NCBI RefSeq assembly: GCF_036711975.1
Contig: NC_091973.1
Span: 7,502,001-7,566,000, forward strand
DNA from: Onthophagus taurus
Lineage: Eukaryota > Arthropoda > Insecta > Coleoptera > Scarabaeidae
Direction of reading: 5' to 3'
Length of the DNA stretch: 64,000 bases
In this document: positions 24,442 through 36,400 of the stretch, piece after piece
Layout: every line of letters starts with the position of its first letter
Numbering within the stretch: the stretch's first letter is position 1
Made by a program: the position numbers and the translations under genes
Notes under the pieces: generated by a model
Told to the model about the DNA's origin: nothing
What the model saw: the letters and a program-made list of their open reading frames with translations, nothing else
Databases searched by the model: none

Positions 24442-25152
24442 GTTACCCTTAATATCTTGAAAAATAAAAAAATTTTTTAAATTTTCATATTTTTGTAATT
24501 TTCTCGATATTGACGCATCTAAAAGCAAAAGTGCAAGAGAGTAATATTGTTAACAATAAAATTTGCAACAATTTTTGTTAGAAAAGTTTTCTTATAGCAA
24601 GCTCCGATTCTCAAGTGTTACCTTTAATAACTTGAAAGAGCAACAAATTCATAAAGTTGTCATATTTTCGTATATATCTCGATATTGACGTATCTAAGAG
24701 CAAAAATGCAAGAGAGCAATATTGTAAACAATAAAATTTGCAACAATTTTTGTTATAAAATATTTCTTATAGCATGGTCCGATTCCCAAGTGTTACCTTT
24801 AATAACTTGAAAGAGCAACAAATTCATCAAATTTTCATATTTTCGAATCTATCTCAATATTGACGTATCTAAGAGCAAAAGTGCAAGAGAGCAATATTAT
24901 TAACAATAAAATTTGCAATAATTTTTGATATAAAAGATTTCTTATAGCATGCTCCGATTCTCAAGTGTTACCTTTAATAACTTGAAAGAGCAACAAATTC
25001 ATAAAATTTTCATATTTTCGTATCTATCTCGGTATTGACGTATCTAAGAGCAAAAGTGCAAGAGAGCAATATTGTTAACAATAAAATTTGCTACAACTTT
25101 TGTTACAAAAATTTTCTGATAGCATACTCCGATTCTCAAACGTTACCTTTAA

Positions 25153-25509
25153 CCCTTAGTGTGCACACCTCCATAGCGAATCATCAAGTGCACACGGGGT
25201 CAAATTGACCTGATCAATTTCCCACTAGCAATATCACCACTACTGTACACGTTTTCGGGAAAATGTTTCAAATGTTTTTTGTAGTAAATTGATTGAACTT
25301 TGTCCTAGTAAAATAAAATTTAAAAGAAATTTTTATTCGTTGTCGAAAAACGTGCTTGAATTTGAAGTTACTCGAAATAAACGCTATTTTACGAAAAAAG
25401 GGCGTAATACTTTCGTTAGGAATACAATTCAATGAGCCAATCCCGTTTAAGGCTATATAAGTTGAAATAAATTTTTAGGGTCAAAATGACCCCGTGTGCA
25501 CACTAAGGG
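25153..25509. mobile_element. piggyBac-type MITE (357 bp, TTAA flanks)
   Basis: TTAA is directly repeated at 25149-25152 and 25510-25513. The terminal inverted repeats start CCCTTAGTGTGCACAC and end GTGTGCACACTAAGGG. Sub-terminal GGGTCAAATTGACC and GGGTCAAAATGACCCC motifs are typical of piggyBac termini. There is no transposase. It inserted into a satellite monomer and is present once only. Confidence 0.9.
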
Positions 25510-25544
25510 TTAATATATCGAAAAATAAACAAATTTTTTAAATT

Positions 25545-28500
25545 TTATGTCTAATAAATATTTGATTTTATTTTCTAAATCGCCGGTTTTTCATTTAGTT
25601 TACCTGTTTCTATCTTGGCATGAGTTTTTTATACAAGTTTTAAAGGTCATCCATTTTAGTGTTATTTTATGCATCGTTTGTGTAGGAACTTGTGTGGTTT
25701 TTTGTTTTTTTACAATTTAATTATTTATATTTTGTATTTTAAAGTGTAATTTCAGAAGTAGAAGAGAGCAATATTGTTCACAATAAAATTTGCAACAATT
25801 CTTGTTATAAAAGTTTTCTTATAGCAAGCTCCGATTCTCAAGTGTTAAATTTAATAATTTGAAAGAGCAAGAAATTCATAAAATTTTCATATTTTCGTAT
25901 CTATCTCGATATTGACGTATCTAAGAGCAAAAGTGCAAGAGAGCAATATTGTTAAGAATAAAATTTGCTACAATTTTTGTTATAAAAGTTTTCTTATAGC
26001 AAGCTCCGATTCTCGAGTGTTAAATTTAATAATTTGAAAGAGCAAGAAATTCATAAAATTTTCATATTTTCGTATCTATCTCGATATTGACGTATCTAAG
26101 AGCAAAAGTGCAAGAGAGCAATATTGTTAAGAATAAAATTTGCTACAATTTTTGTTATAAAAGTTTTCTTATAGCAAGCTTCGATTCTCAAGTGTTACCT
26201 TTAATAACTTGAAAGAGCAAGAAATTCATAAAATTTTCATATTTTCGTATCTATCTCGATATTGGCGTATCTAAGAGCAAAAGTGCAAGAGAGCAATATT
26301 GTTAACAATAAAATTTGCTGCAACTTTTGTTACAAAAATTTTCTGATAGCATACTCCGATTCTCAAACGTTACCTTTAATATATCGAAAAATAAACAAAT
26401 TTTTTAAATTTTATGTCTAATAAATATTTGATTTTATTTTCTAAATCGCCGGTTTTTCATTTAGTTTACCTGTTTCTATCTTGGCATGAGTTTTTTATAC
26501 AAGTTTTAAAGGTCATCCATTTTAGTGTTATTTTATGCATCGTTTGTGTAGGAACTTGTGTGGTTTTTTGTTTTTTTACAATTTAATTATTTATATTTTG
26601 TATTTTAAAGTGTAATTTCAGAAGCAGAAGAGAGCAATATTGTTCACAATAAAATTTGCAACAATTCTTGTTATAAAAGTTTTCTTATAGCAAGCTCCGA
26701 TTCTCAAGTGTTAAATTTAATAATTTGAAAGAGCAAGAAATTCATAAAATTTTCATATTTTCGTATCTATCTCGATATTGACGTATCTAAGAGCAAAAGT
26801 GCAAGAGAGCAATATTGTTAAGAATAAAATTTGCTACAATTTTTGTTATAAAAGTTTTCTTATAGCAAGCTCCGATTCTCGAGTGTTAAATTTAATAATT
26901 TGAAAGAGCAAGAAATTCATAAAATTTTCATATTTTCGTATCTATCTCGATATTGACGTATCTAAGAGCAAAAGTGCAAGAGAGCAATATTGTTAAGAAT
27001 AAAATTTGCTACAATTTTTGTTATAAAAGTTTTCTTATAGCAAGCTCCGATTCTCAAGTGTTACCTTTAATAACTTGAAAGAGCAAGAAATTCATAAAAT
27101 TTTCATATTTTCGTATCTATCTCGATATTGGCGTATCTAAGAGCAAAAGTGCAAGAGAGCAATATTGTTAACAATAAAATTTGCTGCAACTTTTGTTACA
27201 AAAATTTTCTGATAGCATACTCCGATTCTCAAACGTTACCTTTAATATATCGAAAAATAAACAAATTTTTTAAATTTTATGTCTAATAAATATTTGATTT
27301 TATTTTCTAAATCGCCGGTTTTTCATTTAGTTTACCTGTTTCTATCTTGGCATGAGTTTTTTATACAAGTTTTAAAGGTCATCCATTTTAGTGTTATTTT
27401 ATGCATCGTTTGTGTAGGAACTTGTGTGGTTTTTTGTTTTTTTACAATTTAATTATTTATATTTTGTATTTTAAAGTGTAATTTCAGAAGCAGAAGAGAG
27501 CAATATTGTTCACAATAAAATTTGCAACAATTCTTGTTATAAAAGTTTTCTTATAGCAAGCTCCGATTCTCAAGTGTTAAATTTAATAATTTGAAAGAGC
27601 AAGAAATTCATAAAATTTTCATATTTTCGTATCTATCTCGATATTGACGTATCTAAGAGCAAAAGTGCAAGAGAGCAATATTGTTAAGAATAAAATTTGC
27701 TACAATTTTTGTTATAAAAGTTTTCTTATAGCAAGCTCCGATTCTCGAGTGTTAAATTTAATAATTTGAAAGAGCAAGAAATTCATAAAATTTTCATATT
27801 TTCGTATCTATCTCGATATTGACGTATCTAAGAGCAAAAGTGCAAGAGAGCAATATTGTTAAGAATAAAATTTGCTACAATTTTTGTTATAAAAGTTTTC
27901 TTATAGCAAGCTCCGATTCTCAAGTGTTACCTTTAATAACTTGAAAGAGCAAGAAATTCATAAAATTTTCATATTTTCGTATCTATCTCGATATTGGCGT
28001 ATCTAAGAGCAAAAGTGCAAGAGAGCAATATTGTTAACAATAAAATTTGCTGCAACTTTTGTTACAAAAATTTTCTGATAGCATACCCTGATTCTCAAAC
28101 GTTACCTTTAATATATTGAAAAATAAATAAATTTTTTAAATTTTATGTCTCATAAATATTTGATTTTATTTTCTAAATCGCCGGTTTTTCATTTAGTTTA
28201 CCTGTTTCTATCTTGGCATGAGTTTTTTATACAAGTTTTAAAGGTCATCCATTTTAGTGTTATTTTATGCATCGTTTGTGTAGGAACTTGTGTGGTTTTT
28301 TGTCTTTTTACAGTTTAATTATTTATATTTTGTATTTTAAAGGGTAATTTCAGAAGCAGAAGAGAGCAATATTGTTCACAATAAAATTTGCAACAATTTT
28401 TGTTATAAAAGTTTTCTTATAGCAAGCTCCGATTCTCAAGTGTTACCTTCAATAACTTGAAAGAGCAACAAATTCCTCAAATTTTCCTATTTTCGTATCT

Positions 28501-28660
28501 ATCTCGATATTGACGTATTTAAGAGGAAAAGTGCAAGAGAGCAATATTGTTAACAATAAAATTTGCTACAACTTTTGTTACAAAAATTTTCTTATAGCAT
28601 ACTCCGATTCTCAAACGTTACCTTTAATATCTTGAAAAATAAACAAATTTCTTAAATTTT
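25545..28660 (-). repeat. 866-bp higher-order repeat: satellite plus element fragment
   Basis: The junction TTATGTCTAATAAATA recurs at 25545, 26411 and 27277, and with one change at 28143, giving three successive periods of 866 bases. Each unit has about 220 bases of the hammerhead-motif element (truncated at TAATTTCAGAAG), then about 3.7 satellite monomers. The first three units are almost identical by eye. The last is more diverged and resembles the full-length element copy that follows. Confidence 0.9.
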
Positions 28661-29062
28661 ATGTCTAAGAAATGTTTGATTTTTCATTTAGTTTACCTGT
28701 TTCTATCTTGGCATGAGTTTTTGATACAAGTTTTAAAGGTCATCCATTTTAGTGTTATTTTATACATCGTTTGTGTAGGAACTTGTTTGGTTTTTTGTCT
28801 TTTTACAGTTTAATTATTTATATTTTGTATTTTAAAGTATAATTTCACATTTTTAAAATGTTTTTTTATATGTCTGCTCTTTGGGATGTTGATTTTATTT
28901 TATTGACCGTAAGTTCTATAAGAATTTTAACTTTTAATTATTAAATTGTAATTAAAATATAATTGTAGATTCGGCTGAAGATGACTAAGTAAAACTAGTC
29001 GAAACCGGTTCCGTTAAAATAAATTGAATTTTGCAAGATAAGAAGTTATATTTATTTGTTTA
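28660..29062 (+). mobile_element. Fullest copy of the hammerhead-motif element
   Basis: Begins at the same satellite junction as the truncated copies and continues to ATTGAATTTTGCAAGATAAG and ATATTTATTTG. The motif CTGAAGATGACTAAGTAAAA then CTAGTCGAAACCGGT lies at 28975-29010. It is the inverted counterpart of 13998-14430. The sequence beyond is not satellite of this family, so array 2 ends here. Confidence 0.65.
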
Positions 29063-29269
29063 TTATTTTAATATTATGTAAAACAGATCGGTAACTTCCG
29101 GAAGGCTCGTGGACGAAATGTGCATCAATCAGGTCAGCATCCCGAGAACCCCTAATTTGAATAGACAAGAAAAAATCATTCATATCATCAACGCTAGCAG
29201 TAGATTCTGGAATCGAGCAATTTTTCTTAAATTCCATAAAATACGTGGATCAGATTCATTCAGGTAAGA

Positions 29270-31370
29270 TTAAGGTAAGTTTTTTCTCAAGAACCAAAAA
29301 CTGTAGCATCCTGGGACTACTATAAATAATTCGGATGAGGCTCTAGTATCCTCCCTGTCTATCCACACTTCCAAATTTGTCATAGATGCAAAAGGATGAA
29401 TTTTCAAAAATTGATATTTTTTGATTATAAACTTACGAATTATTTTCTCCAGAACCTGAGATTGCAGCACTTTAGGACTACTCTAGATAAATCGAGTAGG
29501 CCTTGTAATACATTCCTTGTCTATCCGCACTCTTAAAAATTTGTCGAAGATGCAAAATGATAAATTTAGAAAAATACGTAATTTTTAATTGCAACCTTAG
29601 GAATTATTTTCTCATGAACTAGAAACTGCAGCATCCTGGGACTACTATAAATAATTAGAATAAGGCTTCTAGTATCCTCCCTGTGTATCCACACTCCCAA
29701 ATTTATCATAGATGCAAAAGGATGAATTTTCAAAAATTGATATTTTTTAATTATAAACTTACGAATTATTTTTTCCAGAACTTAAGGTTGCAGCACTTTA
29801 GGACTACTCTAGATTAATCGAGTGGGCCTTGTAATACATTCCTTGTCTATCCGCACTCTTAAAAATTTGTCGAAGATGCAAAATGATAAATTTGGAAAAA
29901 TACGTAATTTTTAATTGTAACCTTACGATTTATTTTCTCAAAAACCAGAAAGTATAGCATCCTGGGAGTACTATAAATAATTCAGATAAGGCTTCTAGTA
30001 TCCTCCCTGTCTATCCGCACCCCCAAATTTGTCATAGATGCTAAAGGATGAATTTTCAAAAATTGATATTTTTTAATTATAAGCTTACGAATTATTTTCT
30101 CCAGAACCTGAGATTGCAGCACTTTAGGACTACTCTATATTAATCGAGTGGGCCTTGTAATACATTCCTTGTCTATCCGCACTCTTAAAAATTTGTCGAA
30201 GATGCAAAATGATAAATTTGGAAAAATACGTAATTTTTAAGTGTAACCTTAGGATTTATTTTCTCAAAAACCAGAAAGTATAGCATCCTGGGAGTACTAT
30301 AAATAATTCAGATAAGGCTTCTAGTATCCTCCCTGTCTATCCGCACTCCCAAATTTGTCATAGATGCTAAAGGATAAATTTTCAAAAATTGATATTTTTT
30401 AATTATAAACTTACGAATTATTTTCTCTAGAACCTGAGATTGCAGCACTTTAGGACTACTCTAGATTAATCGGGTGGGCCTTGTAATACATTCCTTGTCT
30501 ATCCGCACTCTTAAAAATTTGTGGAAGATGCAAAATGATAAATTTGGAAAAATACGTAATTTTTAAGTGTAACCTTAGGATTTATTTTCTCAAAAACCAG
30601 ATAGTATAGCATCCTGGGAGTACTATAAATAATTCAGATAAGGCTTCTAGTATCCTCCCTGTCTATCCGCACTCCCAAATTTATCATAGATGCAAAAGGA
30701 TGAATTTTCAAAAATTGATATTTTTTAATTATAAGCTTACGAATTATTTTCTCCAGAACCTGAGATTGCAGCACTTTAGGACTACTCTATATTAATCGAG
30801 TGGGTCTTGTAATACATTCCTTGTCTATCCGCACTCTTAAAAATTTGTCGAAGATGCAAAATCATAAATTTAGAAAAATTCGTAATTTTTAATTGTAGCC
30901 TTAGGAATTATTTTCTCATGAATTAGAAACTGTAGCATCCTGGGACTACTATAAATAATTAGAATAAGGCTTCTAGTATCCTCCCTGTGTATCCACACTC
31001 CCAAATTTATCATAGATGCAAAAGGATGAATTTTCAAAAATTGATATTTTTTAATTATAAACTTACGAATTATTTTTTCCAGAACCTGAGATTGCAGCAC
31101 TTTAGGACTACTCTAGATTAATCGAGTGGGCCTTGTAATACATTCCTTGTCTATCCGCACTCTTAAAAATTTGTCGAAGATGCAAAATGATAAATTTGGA
31201 AAAATACGTAATTTTTAATTGTAGCCTTAGGAATTATTTTCTCATGAACTAGAAACTGTAGCATCCTGGGACTACTATAAATAATTTTAATAAGGCTTCT
31301 AGCATACTTCCTGTCATATATATCATTTTAGATATTTTAAGATAAATTTTTTAAAAATACGTATTTTTTA
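29270..31370 (-). repeat. Second satellite: 326-bp dimeric higher-order repeat
   Basis: GCAGCACTTTAGGACTACTC recurs at 29464, 29790, 30116, 30442, 30768 and 31094, exactly 326 bases apart five times. Within each 326-bp unit are two related half-units of about 163 bases, one with CAGCACTTTAGGACTACTC and one with AGCATCCTGGGA(C/G)TACTAT. Both are followed by a TATCCGCACTC/TATCCACACTCCC block and GATGCAAAA. It is unrelated to the 175-bp family. The flanks decay after about 31300. The 60-76 codon frames in it are repeat artefacts. Confidence 0.93.
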
Positions 31371-31986
31371 TATGTAAGCTTAGGAATTATTTTCCTCAGA
31401 TAAAGAAACTCTAAGCCTACTCATAGATGCTTTAATCAATATCTTGATACAAATACACCAACTATTATTTAATAAAATCATTATTGCACAAAAACATTTT
31501 TGCTTGTACATTCTAGATGGCAATATTTACTCGTATTGCATGATAATTATTAAGTATAAATAGGTAATTTATTACTATTATTAAATTATTATTACAAAAT
31601 TTTAAATTAGTATTTTAAAAAAATATTTTTACGTTACTTCGTTTCTCTCAACTTCTTTTTTCTTTTCGTTACACGTTGGTATGCGACAACGTAGGCGTGC
31701 ATTCTGATTTGACCATGAAAGACCTTGCGACGAGCCCATCTCGCATTTTGTATTCATGCGATTTGTATGCCGCTTTCGAAACGTCTCTTTCGAGACTTTA
31801 CTCGTTAATAGTCCCGTGGAACTGGACTCTCGGGAGGAGTAAACTCCGAGTAAATAAACATGCAACATTCCGTTAATAAAAATTTTATACTTACAATTAG
31901 TCATACGTTTAGATTAGATCAACGGACATCTTATCTTATCAATAAAATGGAAATTTTTGTTTTACTAAGGCTAAGTTTTATTAAGG
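31371..31986. other. Upstream region of the LRR gene
   Basis: AT-rich to 31630, then a more GC-rich block (31640-31860) containing CGAAACGTCTCTTTCGAGAC. It probably holds promoter or 5' UTR. Frames of 66 and 91 codons overlap here on opposite strands, and neither resembles a known protein. Confidence 0.4.
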
Positions 31987-33141
31987 ATGTATCTAAAATT
32001 GCTGCTGGGTTTTATGTTTATACTTGAAATAACTGCGAAAATAAAGTGTCCCGGTGGTTGTGTTTGTGATGATTTTAAGAAATTGCGCCGATTGAAATGT
32101 TCTAATAAAAATTTGGTGACCATCATTGGAGGGATTCCCCAAAGGGTTCAAGTTTTTGATGTTTCTTATAATCATATCCCACAAATTGGAGATCATGAAT
32201 TATTTGTAATTATTTTTATTATTAAATCATTTTATTTGTAATAACATAATTATTTTTAGGATTTGGGATTCACATCAATGAAAATTTTTAATATCTCCCA
32301 CAACAAATTGGCTCATATTCACCTAAACGGATTTAGAGGAATTAATGACATAAAAACCATCGATTTGTCTTACAACTCGTTGGAATATTTATTAATCGCG
32401 TGGTTCTATGATTTATCCGCTTTAGAAGAGCTTTACTTAAACAACAATAATTTCGCATCATTAGGAGATGGCCCAATTTTAGAAAGTGCTTCATTAGAAA
32501 TATTAGATTTATCAAATTCTCGGATTTCTCACATTAAGAAGGGCGCTTTCGTGAAATTACCTAAATTAAAAAAACTTTCTTTAGACGGCAACTTTCTCAT
32601 CCAACTCAACACGGTAACTTTATCGTCTTTAAACAATCTAGAAATGCTATCTTTGCAAGGGAATCCATTAAACTGTGATAAAACAACCGAAGCTCTTAAA
32701 GAATACTTATTAAAATCGAACGTATCTTACAAAGACCCATGTAAAAAAAAAGTTGAAAATGAAAAGTTTCAACGAATCATGATGGAACCCGACTCAGTCG
32801 AAAAAAACACTTGGATCTTGGAAGAAGAGGTCGAAAACGTCGTTTATAATTGCACAAAATCGACTGTTGTGGAAGAACGAAAAGGATTTTTGATAAGAAT
32901 CGTTGAATTATCGCCGATTTTAGCGATTTTAACACCTTTTTTAATCGGAACCCTCTTCGGGTTAATACTAGGCTGCAACGTCCAGATTAAATCGAAGCAA
33001 ATTAGAACCAAACGGCGCAAACGATACAGCATCATTAGAAGAAATCAATCAGATTTTAACCCGTTAGTTCTAAATTGTGAAAATATTTTTGAATCATCTC
33101 CCATGCCACAAAGACGATGGATGGAAGCGCATTCTTTATGA
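31987..33141 (+). CDS. Leucine-rich-repeat single-pass membrane protein
   Basis: Two exons, 31987-32205 and 32260-33141, separated by a 54-base GTAATT...TTTTAG intron (phase 0), give 366 residues. Residues 1-17 are a signal peptide. KCPGGCVCDDFKKLRRLKC is the LRRNT cap. Typical repeats follow: MKIFNISHNKLAHI, IKTIDLSYNSLEYL, LEELYLNNNNFASL, LEILDLSNSRISHI, LKKLSLDGNFLIQL and LEMLSLQGNPLNC. An LRRCT cap (about 208-234) ends KDPC. About 288-314 (LSPILAILTPFLIGTLFGLI) is one membrane span, and the last 52 residues are a basic cytoplasmic tail (KRRKRYSIIRR). This is the topology of insect LRR receptors or adhesion proteins. I do not recognise a specific orthologue, and no TIR or kinase domain follows. 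The stop is followed by AATAAA at about 33159. Confidence 0.88.
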
Positions 33142-33480
33142 TTTAATTTGTAACTTAAAATAAATTATTTATATAGGCAACCCAATTTGCAAGTTATTTT
33201 TGTTTTATAATAAATCGATTTTTAATAATATTTGTTTAAATTAAATTCAACACAATTTAAAATATTACATCTAAAAAGAAATTGTTTAAATGAAAATTAG
33301 TTCAAATATATTTTAGATCGATTGACACTCCAAATGACGAAGCATAACATACTTGATTTTGACATCTACAACCTATCTGCGGTATTAGTTTTTATCGGAT
33401 GATTGGCGAATTCACTTAAATACGTTTCTTTATTAACTCATTGTTAATTCTATATACAATCAACGTAAGAACAAAGCAAA
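33142..33480. other. LRR gene 3' end and Rpn1 promoter region
   Basis: A 339-base gap between two same-strand genes. It starts with an A-rich polyadenylation region (AAATAAATTATTTATAT) and ends with the short leader before the Rpn1 ATG. No other feature was recognised. Confidence 0.5.
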
Positions 33481-36400
33481 ATGAGTGCCGAAACAGCAAA
33501 AACGGCCAAGAATGAGCTAAAAGTCGAGGAAGAAAAGGCCGATTTGGTGAGTAACATAACCTCCAATTAAATTTTATTGTTTTAAAAAATTTTTTTACGC
33601 AGTCCGAGGAAGACAAATTACTTCAAGAGGAATTAAATCTATGCGTTGAACGGCTTGTTGTAAGTTAATTGATTTATATTTAAAAAAAAAATTTTTATAA
33701 ATTACTGGTTTCAACCTCTTAAAAAGTCATCATCAGCTCAACTAATCTAAACTGGATACAAAACAATAGTACACAATTTAAAATTAACATTAAATTTAGT
33801 TAATTTAAGTTTATTGTATTATAAGAATTGTTATAATGGGTCTGGATTAGGTTGGTTTGGAAAAATATTTGATGAGTGTAGCTATCAGTAAAGTCTCTTT
33901 CTCGAAAGTTAACTTAAAAACAATCAAAATTTAAGTTTATCACGCCCCAATTCAACACAACCATCATGATTTTGATGTGTTATGATCTGATGTGTTAGCT
34001 TTTGGATGGTATATTTTGTAACAATTAGAAACACTAACCACAGCTGTTTTTGAAGACATCGGCTGACCATAACCCAACCCAATCATCACACACTTTTAGA
34101 GTTATATAAAATGTGATGGGAGATTTACTTTTGGATGATTTATTCATACCAAACCAATTGGTATACAGTCGTCTCTATAATATGTAACATATAAACATAA
34201 ATCTAATCTAAGTAAAATATAAAAATACAGAGTCAGAACTTAAAGACAAATCTAGACAAGTGGATTACCCAAAAACCCCTTCAATATCAAAATAAGCCCT
34301 ATTTATTTATTGAAATGTGGTCAAGCCCAGCGAAGCATCCGCTAATAAATACAATAAAAAAAAAATGCAGTTAACAAGAATTCTTAATAAAAATAGATAA
34401 TTCTGAATAACAAGAAAACGACAATGATTAAAATTAACACCATGAACTTTCCTTCTAAACGACGACAAGGGGACAGCGAATATGTCAAAAGGCGGAGTTT
34501 GAAAGTGCATAGGTATTAGTGCGCGACACAAAGAAATAGTCACTTTTCACAGGATGGGCGCGCTGGAACCTTATACTATATCTCAGAGAGTATCGTGGAG
34601 CAGTCAACAATACCGTTAATAAGTTTGTAGAGAAAAATTAAATCATTTATATTGCGCCTGGAGGAAAGCTGCGGGATGCTGAAAACTATACATCGCTGGG
34701 CGTAGTCGCAAAAACGCTTTTGTAGTTGCTCCAAGCGATCAATGTAAATGCGATATTGGGGGTTCCAAACTGTAGATGCATAGTTAAGTATTGAAGAACA
34801 CATAGAATCAATGTGAGCGGAGAAAGTAAGTTTGGAGTCGAAAAAAACGCCAAGATCTCTAACGCATTCGGATTATTTGAGGGTGTTAGAACCAAGCAAG
34901 TAATCAAAAGCAGTCGGGTAGCGTTTACGTGTGAAAGCAATCTTGCTTCACTTGTCATAATTAATATAAAGAAAGTCTTCAAGCGAGCAAATAGGTGCAA
35001 ATATCTTGCTGTCGTCGGCATACAGAAGGAATTTTAAGTGGTGAAAGGAGGTATGAATGTCGTTGATGTAAAGCAGAAATAGCTGCCCCGGACTACACCA
35101 GAAGTAATATCTCTGAATGTTGAGCAATAATTATTAATGGCAACAGCTTGTGATCTGCCATATATATACGAAAAAATCCAGCGAATTAAGCCATTGGGAA
35201 TATCATCATTAAGTCAAAAGCCTTACTATAGTCAGTATATATAACATCAACTTGGTTGCTATTATCGAGAGTATTTAATAAAAAGTTAGAAAAAGTAATT
35301 ACCGTATTTTCTCGAATGTAATCCGCACCTTTTTTACAAATTTTATGTGCTCTAAAATCAAATGCGGATTACAATCAGGTGCGGATTAGATTCGCAGTCG
35401 TATAGTTGCAATTTGGAAAGTAGTAAAATAAAATCACATTATAACAATAACACTTTATTAAGGGTTTTAGAACGATATTTACATTTTTATGTATCATTTT
35501 CTTCCCATAATACGTCATCTTCGGATCAATACGGATCAATTCGGATTATACAAAACTTCTTAAATGATGTTATAATATTGTTTTCAGGGATCGTTTTCCA
35601 TGTCGCCTACACTCACTGAACAAGTTCAGAAGCTCCTTTAATTGCTCCAGGTTTTGTTAATTCTCGAGTTTGTTAATATACATATACATACACAGGTTGT
35701 AGTATGGATGTTATTCCACCAGGTATTATTATTATGACAAGAAGTCTAAACCAAGGGCAATCAGTCTATGATTAATTAGTATCCTTATTTAATAATCCTC
35801 CTGGTCTAAGACTCCATACTTGTCTTAATCATTCCATCATCAGCTTTTCCATTATCCATCCTTTTTGTTGTGCCCTAACTAGGACGTCATTCGGGAAGTC
35901 TTTCAGATTTCAGAATGGTTTTTTTCTCAATATTACTAATGACAACAATTTTTCCCTATCACTTGTTACTGCTAGCATCAATGTTATGCGCAATTTTTCG
36001 CAACCACTCGTTTATAAAGAAATTTCCCACACATCTCTTCTTTCCAGTGTGTAATTGGGTGGCATATCCAGATATACTACCATTTCGTTGACATTTACAA
36101 TTTGAGACAAATTGAAATTTTCTTGAAAATTATTAGGTGCTTTTGGGAAGTTGTAGTTCTGCGCCTCAACGATAACATCATTCGGCGCATAAATCCCACA
36201 GTCCGACCTTTGCTAGTATAAAAAATTTTTTAGTCCCTCCTTTCGTTTTTCTTGAGAGAACTAGAAAACTGCCTCGTCAATTTCATGAAATCGTCTCTTC
36301 TTTGGCCCGGTAAATTTTTTGCACGATGCCTCAGTCTGCAATAGCTACCTGGTCTTTCCGCAACGTTACTCTCATTATCAGCAAAAATTGTACCAGCTTT

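Larger units (their letters stand above)
20612..28660 (-). repeat. Satellite array 2, same about 175-bp family, opposite orientation
   Basis: The monomers are the reverse complement of array 1: GCAACAATTTTTGTTATAAA, CTTATAGCA(T/A)G CTCCGATT, CGATATTGACG(T/C)ATCTAAGAG, then GCAAGAGAGCAATATTGTTA. Both A and B types are present. Insertions are at 23984-24441 and 25153-25509. From about 25.5 kb the array is organised into 866-bp higher-order units that include part of a non-satellite element. Open frames of 60-72 codons recur once per variant monomer and are artefacts of the repeat. Confidence 0.95.

Noticed and set aside
11660..28660. CRISPR-like repeat-spacer array
   Set aside because: Monomers are contiguous 175-bp tandem units without unique spacers, in a eukaryotic genome with spliced genes.
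31629..31904. 91-codon minus-strand frame and its 66-codon plus-strand overlap upstream of the LRR gene
   Set aside because: No recognisable domain. The region is better explained as promoter or UTR of the LRR gene.
31987..33141. LRR protein as a Toll receptor
   Set aside because: No TIR domain after the membrane span; the tail is only about 52 basic residues.
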